NCBI RefSeq assembly: GCF_000276665.1
Contig: NW_004955436.1
Coordinates: 21,864,406 to 21,928,405, forward strand
DNA length: 64,000 nt
From: Chinchilla lanigera
Taxonomy: Eukaryota; Chordata; Mammalia; Rodentia; Chinchillidae
Direction: 5' to 3'
The notes under the pieces are model-generated. The model saw only the letters and a program-made list of their open reading frames with translations, was not told the origin of the DNA and made no database searches. Position numbers and translations under genes: made by a program. Shown in pieces: positions 35,481 to 47,659 of the stretch. The stretch's first letter is position 1; each line of letters opens with the position of its first letter.

Positions 35481-36454
35481 ACCCATGTGCACTATTTCTC
35501 TTAAATAGTTTCAATTTGGATTATTTCACAATATTTACAATTATATCCTAGAAGTGCTTGAATACCAGCTTTTGATGGTTAAATACTTTCTAAACGTAAG
35601 TCCTGAAACTCTGCCTTAGATCAATTTGGATCAATCCAATGAACTGTTTTAATTTGGAACTCCTGGAGGAATTCTATCTGAAAAGAAAAGTGCTCAAATG
35701 TGATGTCTAGGATGTACATAAATTTAAATTTGGGACCTTGTGGTCACAAAAAGCTATCATTTTTGGTTTTCGGACCTGGGCAGAGAGAACCACATTAAGT
35801 ATCAGATGCTGGTAATATCAAACAGTACCAGAAGAGCTGAAGTATCTTGTACAACAGTGACAGTTCACTGGATACTTTTGACATCATTTCCTCAGTTTAA
35901 CTATTCTCATTTTGAAATGAACCAAAATTCAAAACATATCACAGACATGGAAATGTGTGTATTTGAATCTGTAGCAGTCTTGAGGGCCACTCAGACGCTC
36001 AGCTTCTGGAACTTGGCTGAGACTACTTACCTGGGAGCTGTTTGTTATTCCACAGTCTGAGAGGCTTCCAGGAATTTCTTTTGAAAGGGGTCAGTAGGAA
36101 TTCCTTTAGTTCTACCATCCTTAAGTGGCTTTCCCCCACAGGCAGGTGCTGCGGCTTGACCCTGCAATCTAAAAATAACCAGCCACCTTCCTTTAATCGT
36201 GCCTAAAAGTGACAGTGGCTGCTGGGTGTCCTTTCCACCAGTGGGGAGAACTTCAGTAAATGCTTTTCTCTGAATCTCTGCTGTTTCCCCTGGCAAGTAA
36301 GATCAATAGCATTCATAATGGACTTCAGGGCTGTTATATAAAAGCAAACTGCTGCTGTCTTCTCTAATGAAGAAAGTTCTGGAGGATACACTGGAAGAAT
36401 GGAGTATTATTATTTGCTCTGAATTTATTTGTTTGTTTATTTATTTGTTTATTA
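35481..36454. other. No recognisable feature
   Basis: A plus open frame of 106 codons (35,740-36,060) has no known domain. No repeat signature. Confidence 0.4.
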
Positions 36455-36535
36455 TTGGCAGCAGTGAGGAAAAACCCCAAGGCCTCATGATGCTATAGTA
36501 TTCTCTCTACCACTAATCAACACCCCGGTCCCTGA
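36455..36535 (-). mobile_element. Old ID-type SINE
   Basis: Preceded by a (TTTG/TTTA)n tail, 'aaaaaccccaaggcctcatg', 'ctctctaccactaatcaaca' and 'ccccggtcc' form the reverse complement of a tRNA-derived body with decay. Confidence 0.7.
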
Positions 36536-39500
36536 ATACTTTTTAACACCAGGCTTCAGCAAGTGTTTATAAGCATCAGGATTTTTGGGTCCAAGCTGTA
36601 TTTGACTCTGGAATAAAAAGGCTAGTCTAAGTTTTATTTGTGACAGGGTGGATGCTTTTCTTTAAATTTTATTTGTGACTGGATAGACACTTTTCTATCT
36701 CTGAATCAAGTAACTTGCCTAAACTTTCTGGGTGTCAGTGTCCTCACCTAAAACTGCATTGATGACAGATGATTGACATCACCATCACATTCACTGTTTG
36801 ACAGTGTGTTCCGATTACTATAATGACAATTTGAACGTATTAAATTCTCTATAATTTATTCTATAGTTTCTTTAAACAACAGTAAATGATTCCCTATTCC
36901 ACAAAGATCCTTCACATATCCAGTGCCACAAAAGTTGCTGTCATAATCGTTTTTATGGCTTAGAAAAAATAAATGAATTAAATGAATTGCCACAGAGTTT
37001 ATATTACATTAAAGCCTGAATAACATCATATGTAAATTGTACTAATATGTTTAAAAGTAAATGAAGCTAGAACACCTTTTTTTCCCCTAGATTAAAGTGT
37101 TATGGTCAAGCTTTGGAAAATGATAGCAGAATTTACTGGTCGACTTTGAAATAACTGGTGATAGCTATTCCATTAGAATTATTAAATTCCACTAAATTTA
37201 TTCAATTCAAAACGCTGTCAGGCTTTCACTTGTATTGTTCCAGTCTAAGTACTACCTGTGATAAAGTGACAAGGAGTTTTTAATATAATGTGTTAATATT
37301 CTTGACAAAGAAAAGTTCTGTCTACACAGGTCACTTATCAGACCATTATATGTTTATTTAACATTTTTATTAATATCATTTAATATGGTTCAGGAAAGGT
37401 ATCAACCTTACTGAAACTGGTCTTTTAAAAATAGCAATTTTTAAAAAGGAAGAGTAGCATATACAATTCAAGATTTCAGGCTCTTATGAACTTATTTAAT
37501 TGACATCCCCACATTAATAATCCCTGAGGAATTGGAGTTGAAACCTGCTAGAATCACAGCATCTTCGTAGTTGGCCAGGCTGGACCCCTTCTCACAAAGC
37601 CAAGAACCTTGAGGATCTGTGTTTGGGGTCCATAAATAAAGAAGGGAAGGAAAACTTCAAAAGAAACTTCTTCCCCTTGATTCCAATACATTCACAGGTC
37701 GGGGAGGATATGTTTGTGGATAGGATTAACTCCCTGCTGGTTCCTCTACTTCTGAGAACACTGAGCCCCCCTATGCCCACCCTCACCATAGCAGGGGGGC
37801 TGGGATCAGCTGACCCTTCCAGAGCTGAAATTTCACCAGAATAATTTCCTGGTGACAAATGCCCCAAAACACAAATATAACACTGCAAGCTTCATTTCTC
37901 CCAAGTGTTTCTTCTCAGACAGAAAAAGCACAGAGTAAGTGGGAGGAGGAGGGAGGGTATAGTTCTGAAAAAGCAGAAAGGTCAGGATAGTGGATCCTGT
38001 AAAGCAAAACTCATGATAAAACAACTTCACCCTTAAATCAACCTTAAATAGCCATTGACTTCTGCATTTGTCTAGAAATAACTATGGTCTCAGAGCCTAG
38101 GTTTCCTGGAATTAACTAAATGCAATAGGGGGGGGACCCCAAATTCTTCAATTCCTCATCCAGAAAAGAAGGAAGGGGAGAAATACACTTGTTCTATCTC
38201 AATGACATTGAAAGTGTTTTCTCAGTATCCCTGACTTCTAAATACTGGAACTGCAGTGACCAAGGCATATTTATGTTTAACAATGAATATATTTTTCTCA
38301 GCTGATCCTAGCCTTTTATGTTATAAAATCTCAGAAGGGCTTCATGGACTTATCTTTCCTGGTAATGTATTTAACCACATTGTACACAAATGCATATCTG
38401 ATAGATGCCTGTAGCAATCAAGATGATGGCACTCATGGCTCATGAAAGTGGCTGAAGTTTGTTTTTGTTGGTGGCTAAGCAGCTACAGGCTTGAATCTTG
38501 GGCTGATAGAATGCCTGACAAGTTTCACCTATGGTGAGCCTAGGTACATGCTTTTTAGGTCCAAGTGACAGTCATGAGTTTGGTTCCAACACAGAATAAC
38601 CAAAGAGAGTCAATCATTAGCAAGTGTGAATGATGTCCAGATAACACCACCAGACAGTGTTTGTCTGAAGTGTCAAACTGAATCGTTCATTAATATTTCT
38701 GGGAAACACCAGGAATAACACAAACAATGGAGGGGTGTTAAATAAACCATTCCAGATTGTCAATTTTTATGGGGGGAGTGCTAAGTTTAAATGGGGGTCA
38801 CTGTTTCCGATTCCTATAGGTACAAGCAGAAGAAAACATGAACAGGAAGCATTCGTGGAGGAGCTTCCTGTTCCCTGCCAGCCGTTTTCCGCTGTCTGCA
38901 TGTAGGGGGCATGCACCAGGGGAAATTCATGCTCATTGGCTTTTAATTCTGTTTCTTTCCCTGAATGCTATAGTTTCTCCCTTTAAACATATTTTAAATA
39001 GGTAATGATGAGCTGAGCTTTCCGCTTTAGATAATTTGTAGTAAGTCTCTTAATTTGCTAAGAATCATGTTGCCTAAATTGTGCATTATTAATAGCATAC
39101 AGCATACAAAATGCACTTCCTTGATATATTCCAAAGGAAGGAAGGCCAAGTTTATAGTATTAGAGCCACAAATTGGGATCTTATTTTGCTTCAAGATGCT
39201 TTGAAACATGTAATTATGAACATAACTCTGCTTGTGAACTTGTCCTCATTAACTTAGTAATTAGCAAGATCTTGTTTGATCTTAGAATTCATTAGACCTT
39301 ACAGCGGGAAGACTGCTTCTGTTTCAACACATAGGATCACCCATTAAGGTGATAATAAAAAAATCAGTATCACTTTCCAGCTTATTACATTTTTCCAAGG
39401 CTCCTGTTCTGTGCCTAATTAAGCAGTGTTTTACATTAGAAATATTTTTAAAGTATCATTATCATTTGTTTTAACATGAAGGCTGAATAAACTTCTGTTT

Positions 39501-39829
39501 AGTAAAAGGCTGTCACCAATTAAGTCATAGGCAGGGGCTAGAGCTAAGTCTCTTTTCTTATCTGCTTACAGTGTTCTGGTAAACTGCAAGCAGGAGAAAA
39601 AGTTGGGATTCCGAAGGTGGATTTCAGAGAGTGCCTTCCTCCCTTAGGATCCTCAAGCATCCCCTCAGAATTCTAGAATTCAATTCACACTTCTACCAAG
39701 TGCAGCCTAGCAAGCCACAGTTCCAGTACATACATAAAGTGCTTATGGGATTATTTATGTGCCTCTTGGTTTATTATTACTAGTATTGTCTGACCTTGTG
39801 GAAGTTATAGAATCCCAAATATTTTATCG
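36536..39829. other. 3.3 kb without recognisable repeats
   Basis: AT-rich DNA in which I see no SINE, LTR or young LINE, in contrast to its surroundings. Small open frames (37,592-37,888 minus and 37,623-37,844 plus) overlap each other and look accidental. It contains 'ctgtgcctaattaagcagtg' (39,411) and other AT-rich homeodomain-type motifs. It is a candidate for constrained regulatory DNA, which is inference only. Confidence 0.4.
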
Positions 39830-39831
39830 TC

Positions 39832-40022
39832 AATTTTTAAATTTTAAAGATAAAAGAATCAAAACATTAACAAACACACAGATATAAACAAAACAACATA
39901 AAAAGAATACAGAATTTCAGACCAGGTGGTAGGAAATTAGCAATGGTTGTTGTATTGCATATCGTTACCTTCAAACTGGTTACTTAGATAAACAAATATT
40001 GGCATGTAAGATTGACCAAACA
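39832..40022 (-). mobile_element. 5'-truncated copy of the composite element's 3' end
   Basis: On the plus strand 'ggtggtaggaaattagcaat', 'ggttgttgtattgcatatcg' and 'ttcaaactggttacttagat' match text at 46.5-47.1 kb and 43.3 kb. The A-rich end (seen as T-rich) is at the left, so the copy lies on the minus strand. Confidence 0.65.
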
Positions 40023-40710
40023 ATTAAACATTAACTGTTCCTTTCAATAAGGCAATAGAAATTAGTAGTACAATTATCTTAGCTGTGTTTTATATACATA
40101 TATATATAAATATATTCCCTTCTTTCTTTAAATCACAAGTATTTTAGACACAGACTGTCTAGATTATTTCAGAAAGGAGAAAACTGAAGCAAGACAAGGA
40201 AACAGCTTTCCCACAGCTCTTCCACAAATCTATTCAAAATAATTGCCTTAGGTGGCTTCACAGTGGGATGGGTAACTCATTGGGCTTCTAACATAATTGC
40301 TTTGTCTCATCTCATCTTCTTGTCTACTGAAAAGTTAGGCAGGATTTGAATCACATCAGCTTTCTTGGGCCTTTCTGAGAGCTCACATCTGCCAAATCAT
40401 GCAAATATTTATTTATCACACTGAACTTCATGCTGGTGCTGGAGTTTGTCCAGAAAATTCAGCCAGTCATAGCCTTGATTCTGCTTTTCCTTATCTTGCA
40501 GTGAAGGGCCTTAAAAGCACACTTTAGGACCACTTGTTTCCACTGTGGCAAATGTGAGATGCATACAGCAGCCTAGATGGCAATGTGTTCGCACAGGTGT
40601 ATGGGTAGCAGAGGCAGCGAGGAGAGAGGCCAGGAGCGAAGCCTGGAGCCAGCCTGCCTGGGCCAGCTGGGACTCAGGGCCTGCGCCTGGGCCAAGTTGA
40701 TGTGTCCCAT
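40023..40710. other. No recognisable gene
   Basis: Contains an (AT)n stretch near 40,094-40,118. GC content rises near 40,600-40,700 without coding signature. Confidence 0.4.
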
Positions 40711-40721
40711 CCCCATTTTCT

Positions 40722-40820
40722 TTTTTTCTTTTCTTTTTTTTTTTTTTTTGGTACTGGGAATTGAACTCAGGACCTTGCCCTTGCAAGGCAGGTGCTTGTG
40801 CCACTGAGGTATCTCCTCAC
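40722..40820 (-). mobile_element. ID-type SINE with target-site duplication
   Basis: A long T tract is followed by 'ggtactgggaattgaactca' and 'cttgcaaggcaggtgcttgt'. CCCCATTTTCT at 40,711-40,721 and 40,821-40,831 flanks it. Confidence 0.93.
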
Positions 40821-40831
40821 CCCCATTTTCT

Positions 40832-43240
40832 AAAAGCAGGAAAATTTCAAGTGTTACAGTTATCACCACCATCATGGTCCAATAAATTAGTATTTATAAG
40901 TCCCGTGGAATGGTATTGATACATAATAAGTCATGTTAAGTAAAATAACTAAAAATCTTAAAGTCCATCTGTTTGGGCAAGTTTGTCTTTTTCTTTTTAC
41001 ACCATCAAAGCAGTTTATTTGGTCAAAATTATTCAACTTTTCTCTCTCATGTGTAGAATAAATTGTACATGATTGAGGATGTATGCACATATATTTATAT
41101 ATACATACATGTATATTGCTTGTATTATACTGAATACTCATTTTCAGTTACAATTATGGTCCCTCTAACCTTCTCATTCCATTTTAAATATAAGAAGACC
41201 ATTTTCATACCAGTTCCTGGGTTTTGAAAATATCATTTGCCTAATTTCCTCCTAGTTTTAGTAGAAATTAATACATTTTAAAATAAGAAAATGAACAATA
41301 ACAAAAATAGATCAAATAAAGCAGAACAAATTAATTTTGGAATTGCATCTTATGATACAACTTTCAGCTGTAGTAACTGCCTGGATGGAGTATTATATTG
41401 ATGACTGTTTTAAAATATTGCAGGTCATTTGGGTTGGAAAAAAAAAATCCATTCAGATAAATGAATCTTATTTAAGGTAATTATGATGTCATTTCCATGA
41501 AGTGGAATTTGCAATATTTGCATTAGCTTTCTCATAAGGTTTATAAAATGCAAAACTTCAATGTGTTTTGAAACATGCAATACAGTTCATCAGCTCTCTG
41601 CCCATAGAAAGAGCACAGTTCATAAATCACTAATTAAATATTCCACAGACATTAGAATCGTATGTTTGCAAAAGTTATTATTTGTGAATGGTGGATTCGC
41701 CCATTCTTTCCCAGTATGAAAATACAGCCTCATTTCCTTTAGAAAGTTCAAAAGCTGCTGGGCCCCCTGTCTGACAATCCCGACAGGCCTGGTTGGAAGA
41801 GACTCCTAAGTGGCCTCAGCAGAATAGAGTCATTTAGAAACTTACAATGTGTCTTTGGTTTCTATTTTTCAAAATCTTGACAAGGTGCGGTCTGTAGGGA
41901 TATTATTTTATTTCTTGGCTTTTCTGTTGAGCTCTCCACACACGGCCCCTGGCCCTCCTGTTTGAGTGGGAGCAAACGCTCAGAAATCTGTAAACAGGCA
42001 GCCGCCTGATTGAAAGAAAACTGTGGAACATAATGAAGTCCTCTCTCGCGCTGTGGTCGGGGCCTGGCCTGCTGGGCTCAAGCCCTGAAAGCAGTCGCTG
42101 GGTGAATTTCCCAGCCTTTGGGGCCTGGCTGAGCCCAGAGTTTGCTCAAGTGTAGCAAGGCTGTGTGTGAGCCAGGGCCCCAGCCGGGTGGGTCTGCTCT
42201 CCTCCCAGGAGCTCAGCAAAGGTGACAGGGCTCCTTCACGGCTTCTCTTGGGCCCTGGTCCCCCCTCTTTTTCCTTGAACCAACACAATAGTTTCTTCAG
42301 CAGGTCTCTCTGCCAGGGAGCGCTCCCTGTCACATCTCTCACACTGGGACATTTTTCCACATTTCCAGGATTATAGCCACTTTCACTTAGATCTATGTGT
42401 GCTGCCTCCACATACAAAGGAGCACTTGGGGACAGGATTAGTAGGATTAGAAGAGCTTCGCATATGTCCAGTTCAAGCAATTGGTATTCAAAGCTTTACA
42501 CTTTCAAATGCCACCAAGAGAGAGAAAAGGAACAGGGAGCTTGCTTTGCATTTCAGCACCTTCAAGAGAGGAACAGTGCTTTTTATTGGTGTTTAAAGCC
42601 GCGGGGATAAACAGATTCCTCTTCTGGTTTAATCCAGTCCAACATACCACGGGGCCTCAAATCTGGGGAGCCAAATAGCACTGCTCCCAGGCTCCAAAAT
42701 CACAAACTTGTGCCTTTGGGTGGTTGCTAGTGCTCCAAAGGACACACAACAGAGCACATGCTTATAGTGAGTTCTTTTCTAGTTGTGGTTAACCGGTTCA
42801 TACACAGGCGTTCACTCCTTCAAGTCTCCCTGTACACCATTCCTCACTGGTTTTGAACTGTTTTAGCACTGACCCAGCTCTCTGCACTGGTACTGTCTCC
42901 TAGCAGGGGTCACATGTGCTTCCATTTACAGGTGGGAGGGCACTGCAGAGGGGCGTGGTGGGCAGCGGGAAGTGCAGGTGTGTGCAGTGGAATTACACTG
43001 GGGAGCTGAAAAATGTCACGTTGAAAGCGTGACGGCACTTCTTACACTTGCTGTGGCGGCCCCTTCCCACCATTTCTGTTTTCAGGCCATGGAATGATCC
43101 ATTCTCTTCTCTCTGTATTTCCTAGTCCTGTAAAGGCCTGTTTTCCTTTCTGAGGAACTGAATATCCATGGGAAACAACAGCTTTGATTCCAATAACTCC
43201 AGGAACTGTATCAGGGAAGTTCATTTCTAGACTATGTTAC
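40832..43240. other. 2.4 kb without recognisable repeats
   Basis: An AT-rich left half is followed by a GC-rich right part (41.9-42.7 kb) that holds the 166-codon minus-strand open frame (41,980-42,480). That protein has a hydrophobic stretch near its N-terminus but no family I recognise, and a plus-strand frame overlaps it. I do not call it a gene. Confidence 0.4.
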
Positions 43241-43246
43241 TTTTTC

Positions 43247-43410
43247 ATTTTTAATCTTTTCTTTATTTTAAAGAGAGAAAAAAACAATAAAAATGATGCA
43301 GAATTTCAAAACAAGATGATAGGCAATTAACAGTGGTTATTATGTTGCATATTGCTATCTTCAAAGTAGTTACTCAGATTACCGGACACAGGCATGCAAA
43401 ATTAATCTTT
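43247..43410 (-). mobile_element. 5'-truncated copy of the composite element's 3' end
   Basis: 'tttattttaaagagagaaaa', 'gatgataggcaattaacagt' and 'atcttcaaagtagttactca' match 39.8 kb and 46.5 kb in the same order. The T-rich edge at the left is the tail of a minus-strand insertion. Confidence 0.65.
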
Positions 43411-44039
43411 GATAATAAAGTTCTACTTTGAAAAAGCTTCCCTATCTTTCCTAACACTGTGGCATTTAAAAAATTAACTTCTCATAAACTCTGAAATATT
43501 ACTTTCAGTGAGAACATGGTACTAAAAATTGAATCTCTTTTCTTATGAATAAATCTCTCTTTTAATGTTCTTTTTATTAATAAGGAAAATATTTATACCA
43601 GTCATTGCTAGACCTGTGGCCCTGGCCCCAAAGTAGATGTTAAACTTAATTGAGTTCCTTTACTTTGTTTTCTCCTCACCTGAAATTTATCATGTATAAA
43701 ATAAACAGACTGAACTGAAAATATGTATAGCTTTCAGCCCTAGCACCAGACAATTTACGAACTATGTGCACGTACTTATGTAAAGTATGTTTCAGCTAAA
43801 GTGTTCTATGAATCTCTTCATGATCATTTTGAAAGACAGCCATTTATGTCTTTCTAAAACAGTTCCCTTTTCACAAGATAAAAAAGTTACTGCCAAACAA
43901 ATTAACTATAGCAGCACTGGACCAGGAACTTTTATGCAAAGATATTTTATGAAAAAGCACCCTCTCTGCAAAGTATGACTTCAAATGCCAAAATGCTTGT
44001 TTGGTAGAAAAATTATAATCATATTTTAAGTCTATTTTC
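43411..44039. other. No recognisable feature
   Basis: AT-rich; short open frames only. Confidence 0.4.
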
Positions 44040-44430
44040 TTTCTGTTGCTCAGATTGAATAAATTCTATTGTTTTACCTTGAGAGTCACTGCTTCTTCTA
44101 TTTCTCTGAGAGATTTTGTGCTTCCCCCCACTCTGCCACTTTCAAGGGTGTAATTGCTCATTGAAGCTTTTTTTTTTTTTTTTTTTTTGGTGGTTGCATT
44201 AAAATCCTTGTCAGATAATTCCAACATCTGTACCATCTTGGTGTTGGCATCTGTTCGCGGCATCTCCTGTTCCAATTTTAGATTTTCCTGGTTCTTGGCA
44301 TGATGAGTCACTTTGATGTGTTCTGGATGCTTTTCCTGTTCTTGGCATGATGAGTCACTTTGATGTGTTCTGGATGCTTTGGGTATTATGAAACTCTGGA
44401 TCTTACATATCTTGCATCGCAGGTTTCTGT
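44040..44430 (-). mobile_element. Ancient L1M fragment with T tract
   Basis: 'ttgtcagataattccaacat', 'atcttggtgttggcatctgt' and 'gggtattatgaaactctgga' match antisense text of old L1M elements. It contains an uninterrupted T run at about 44,167-44,189 and a 47-bp tandem duplication (next entry). Confidence 0.55.
44291..44380. repeat. 47-bp tandem duplication containing AP-1-like sites
   Basis: 'gttcttggcatgatgagtca' begins at 44,291 and again at 44,338. The second copy is identical over its 43 bp. Each copy holds TGAGTCA, the AP-1 core heptamer. The perfect identity implies a recent duplication within an old repeat, or an assembly artefact. Confidence 0.9.
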
Positions 44431-45159
44431 GGAAACATTTCTGGTATGAGCAAGGAGAAAAGGCACCAGCTCTTTATCCAGGTGTGAAGGTGCAGGTCCA
44501 GGTTCATCTTCCCTTCATCAGACTTTGATAGCAATCATTCCAATTGCCACAGGCACCAACATATAGGTTTTGAAGTCAGACAAAACTGATATGAATGCCG
44601 GCCCCAACTTACTCACTATGTGTTCAAGGATATGCTACATTAACTTGCTGAGCTTCAGTTTCCTTATTTCTAGACTACAGAAAGTAGTGTACACCAAGGA
44701 AGGGCTGTTTCTAGGATGAGAAATATGACGTGTGACAAGGTTAACACATGGTAGTGGTCTTAACAACTATAAAGAGCTTCCGGTTATAAAGTGTGAATCA
44801 TAGTACAGAAGATCAGACTACAGAGCACTTATGAGCTTCCTAATGGAAAAAGTTCTATTTTCTTTCATGGCCCTATCTTCTCACTAATATTGTTTTCTAC
44901 AAGTTATTTTATATGTGGCACAAATACATTTATAAAAATCTCCCATCTTTTTACAATGGGCCTTCCAATTGGCTTGTTCTTACTTTTGCTTCCTTGTTAA
45001 ATTTTTCTAATGATTGCACACAATTGAATAATTTAAAAAACACTGCTGAAAACAGTGTTTTATGCTAAAAATCTCCCCATAATGTATTTGATTTTCTATG
45101 TTTCTTGCGGTTTTACTTGTGAGTTACCCATATCTTGTTTCTTAGTAAGAATTTTTATT
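44431..45159. other. No recognisable feature
   Basis: AT-rich; contains a 9-bp inverted repeat (aaaacactg / cagtgtttt) at 45,037-45,061. No coding signal. Confidence 0.4.
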
Positions 45160-45690
45160 GTTATTTTTAATTGTGATAAACTATTCATGACATAAAATAT
45201 TAATCATTTTTAAGTGCCCAGTTCTTTGTTATTAACTATATTTACACTGTTGTATAACCAGTCTCTAGTAGCTGTCTTACAGAACTGAAACTGTACCCAA
45301 TTCCCAACTCCGTGTTTCTCCTCTTGAACTCTTGGCAACATCCATTCTACTTTCTCTGATTGTGAATGTGTCTCCTCTGGACGTCTCCTGTAAGTGGAAT
45401 CAAATAGTACTTCTCTTTTTGTGACTGGCTTATTTCATTTTGTGTAATGTCCTCATAATTCACCTGTTATAGCATGTGTCAGATTATGTTGTCTTTTAAG
45501 AGCTGAATATATTCCATTGTGTGTGTGTGTGCTGTGTTTTGTTTATCTGTTCCTTGATTGAAGAATACTTGGGTTACTTCTGTCTTTTGACTATTGTGAA
45601 AAATGCTGTGCTGAACATGGATGTACAAGTATCTCTGCAAGACCCTGCTTTCAATTTATTGGGCAATATAGTCAGAAACAAAGTCTCAAT
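45160..45690 (-). mobile_element. Ancient L1M 3' end
   Basis: 'taattgtgataaactattca', 'ttgtgactggcttatttcat', 'aacatggatgtacaagtatc' and 'agaccctgctttcaatttat' are the antisense 3' end of L1M. A short (TG)n lies at about 45,518-45,530. Confidence 0.78.
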
Positions 45691-45775
45691 AATATTTTTA
45701 AATATATATATGCCTTTCTGTACAAAAAGAAACTCAGTCTTCCCTTTGTGTAGTCACATACTCTGTGTACTATAG

Positions 45776-46115
45776 TGTCGTGTTAACTTTCCATCATTGT
45801 GACAAAAATACCTGAGGTGACTGATTTAAAGGAGGAAAGGTTCATTTTGGCTCAGTTTCAGAGGCTTTAGTTCAGGGTTTCTGGGCCCTGTTGCTTTGGA
45901 GAAAGCACATGGTGAATGAGTCCTGTTCACTGCATGGTGCATGAAAGTAAAAGAAAGTCAGGAAGGGGCTGAGGTCCCAATACTCCTTCAAGGGCACAGC
46001 TCCAAATGACCTAATTTCCTTCCTCTTGGCCTCACCTACTAAAGGTTCCAGCTGTCCCAGTAGCATAATGAGCCAGAGACTAAGACGACTTCAACGCAAG
46101 ATCCATCACAAGACA
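45776..46115 (-). mobile_element. MaLR (ERVL-type) solitary LTR
   Basis: 'tgttaactttccatcattgt', 'gacaaaaatacctgaggtga' and 'gaaaggttcattttggctca' mark the reverse complement of the MaLR family seen elsewhere in the window. Confidence 0.72.
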
Positions 46116-46468
46116 TCAAATAAAAAATGTTGGTTGTCATTTTGGTATTTAGGAAAAGCAGTTAAAATGTATATGGCTACAAGTAACAAAACATCTAAGT
46201 AAGTGGATTTAAGAATATAAGACATTTATTAGACTCAAGAAAACAATGGTTAGGAAGTTGGTCCATCTGGTCTAGTGCTGAGTTAGTGCTTGCTCTATTC
46301 TTCTCTTCCACTCTGCCAGTGAGTTGGCTTTTCATTCTTTTGCAAACTCATGGTCATAAAATGGCAGCCACAGTGCTAGGCATTTTTATTCTCAGGAGGC
46401 AAAATGAAAGAGTATAGGGGATTTCTTTTATTAGTGAAGAAAAGATCTTTTGCAGAAGCCTCCAATAG
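46116..46468. other. No recognisable feature
   Basis: Plain AT-rich sequence up to the target site of the next element. Confidence 0.45.
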
Positions 46469-46724
46469 TTTTCCTCTTATTCTTTTTTTTTTAAATTTTT
46501 TATTTTAAAGAGTAAAAGAAAGATAACATAATAACAGGGGGGGCTTACCAAATTACAGACAAAGTGGTAGGAAATTATCAATGGTTATTGTTTTACATAT
46601 TGTTATCTACAAGATAGTTTCTCAGGAAAACAAATAGACAAATGATAGTGAGTTACAGACAAAAGAGGTAGGAGATTATCAATAGTTGTTGTACTATACT
46701 TAGGTATCTTCAAAGTGGCTTCTA

Positions 46725-46835
46725 TTTTTTTTGTTTGTTTGTTTTTGTTTTGTTTTTCTCCGGTACCGGGAACCGAACTCACGACCTTGCCCTTGCCAGG
46801 CAGAGGCTTTGCCGCTGAGCTAAATCCCCAGCCCC
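46725..46835 (-). mobile_element. ID-type SINE nested in the composite element
   Basis: The body 'ctccggtaccgggaaccgaa' to 'taaatccccagcccc' is close to consensus. TCAAAGTGGCTTCTA is unaltered at 46,710-46,724 and 46,836-46,850. The insertion is therefore later than the host element. Confidence 0.97.
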
Positions 46836-47659
46836 TCAAAGTGGCTTCTAAAGAATATAAATAGAACTATACATGAGTGACCTACTGAATAATCATTCAA
46901 TAATTCTCAATGGTTGTAGGAAACACATAATAATAAACATGGATCCATTTATGAAATAGGATAGGAACAATGCAAACATTACAGAGTTATGGATAGATTA
47001 GTAGGAAAATATCAATGACTGCTGTAATACATGGTGGTATCTTCAAAGTGGTTTCTCAGGAAGATAGAGATACACTAGAAGGATCTAACAAGTAGTTACA
47101 GCCTAAGGGTTGTCAAAACTCAAGTGAGTCATCTGGGGGGAAAGCCATTTTTTGTAGCGTTTTCTCTCCAGCCTCCCATTGTATTGGGACCCCACAACCA
47201 GTTAGTGTCCTCTCCCCAACTGTCAGCACAGGCAGCAGGAATCCTGCTGCAGACTTCTCCGGAGCTCCACCACAGCCTGTACTGTCAGGGGAAGAATGGC
47301 TTCCAGTGAGTCTCTGCAGGTATTGTGCAAGGTCCTCCTGGTTTACAGCTTCCGATTGGCTCTCATGACCCCAGTCCACAGGACCTCTGACTCCATGGGC
47401 TTCGTCTGCATTCTCATGTTCTCTGAGTCCTTGTTCAGCAGCTGCTTCTCCACTGGCTCTGGACCTTTCTGGTTCTCAATGGCAGGAGCAAGAGTGGCCC
47501 ATTGTATGGCATGTATTCCCAGGGGTTGTTCAAAGTTTGAATGATTCACACACATCCGTGGGTGGGCATCTGCACTCACTGCATGGTGGGCCAATCGTGT
47601 CACTGCTTCTCTGTGTCATGATAGATCTCAATTGAGCGGCAGCGGCAGGCCTAAGGGCT

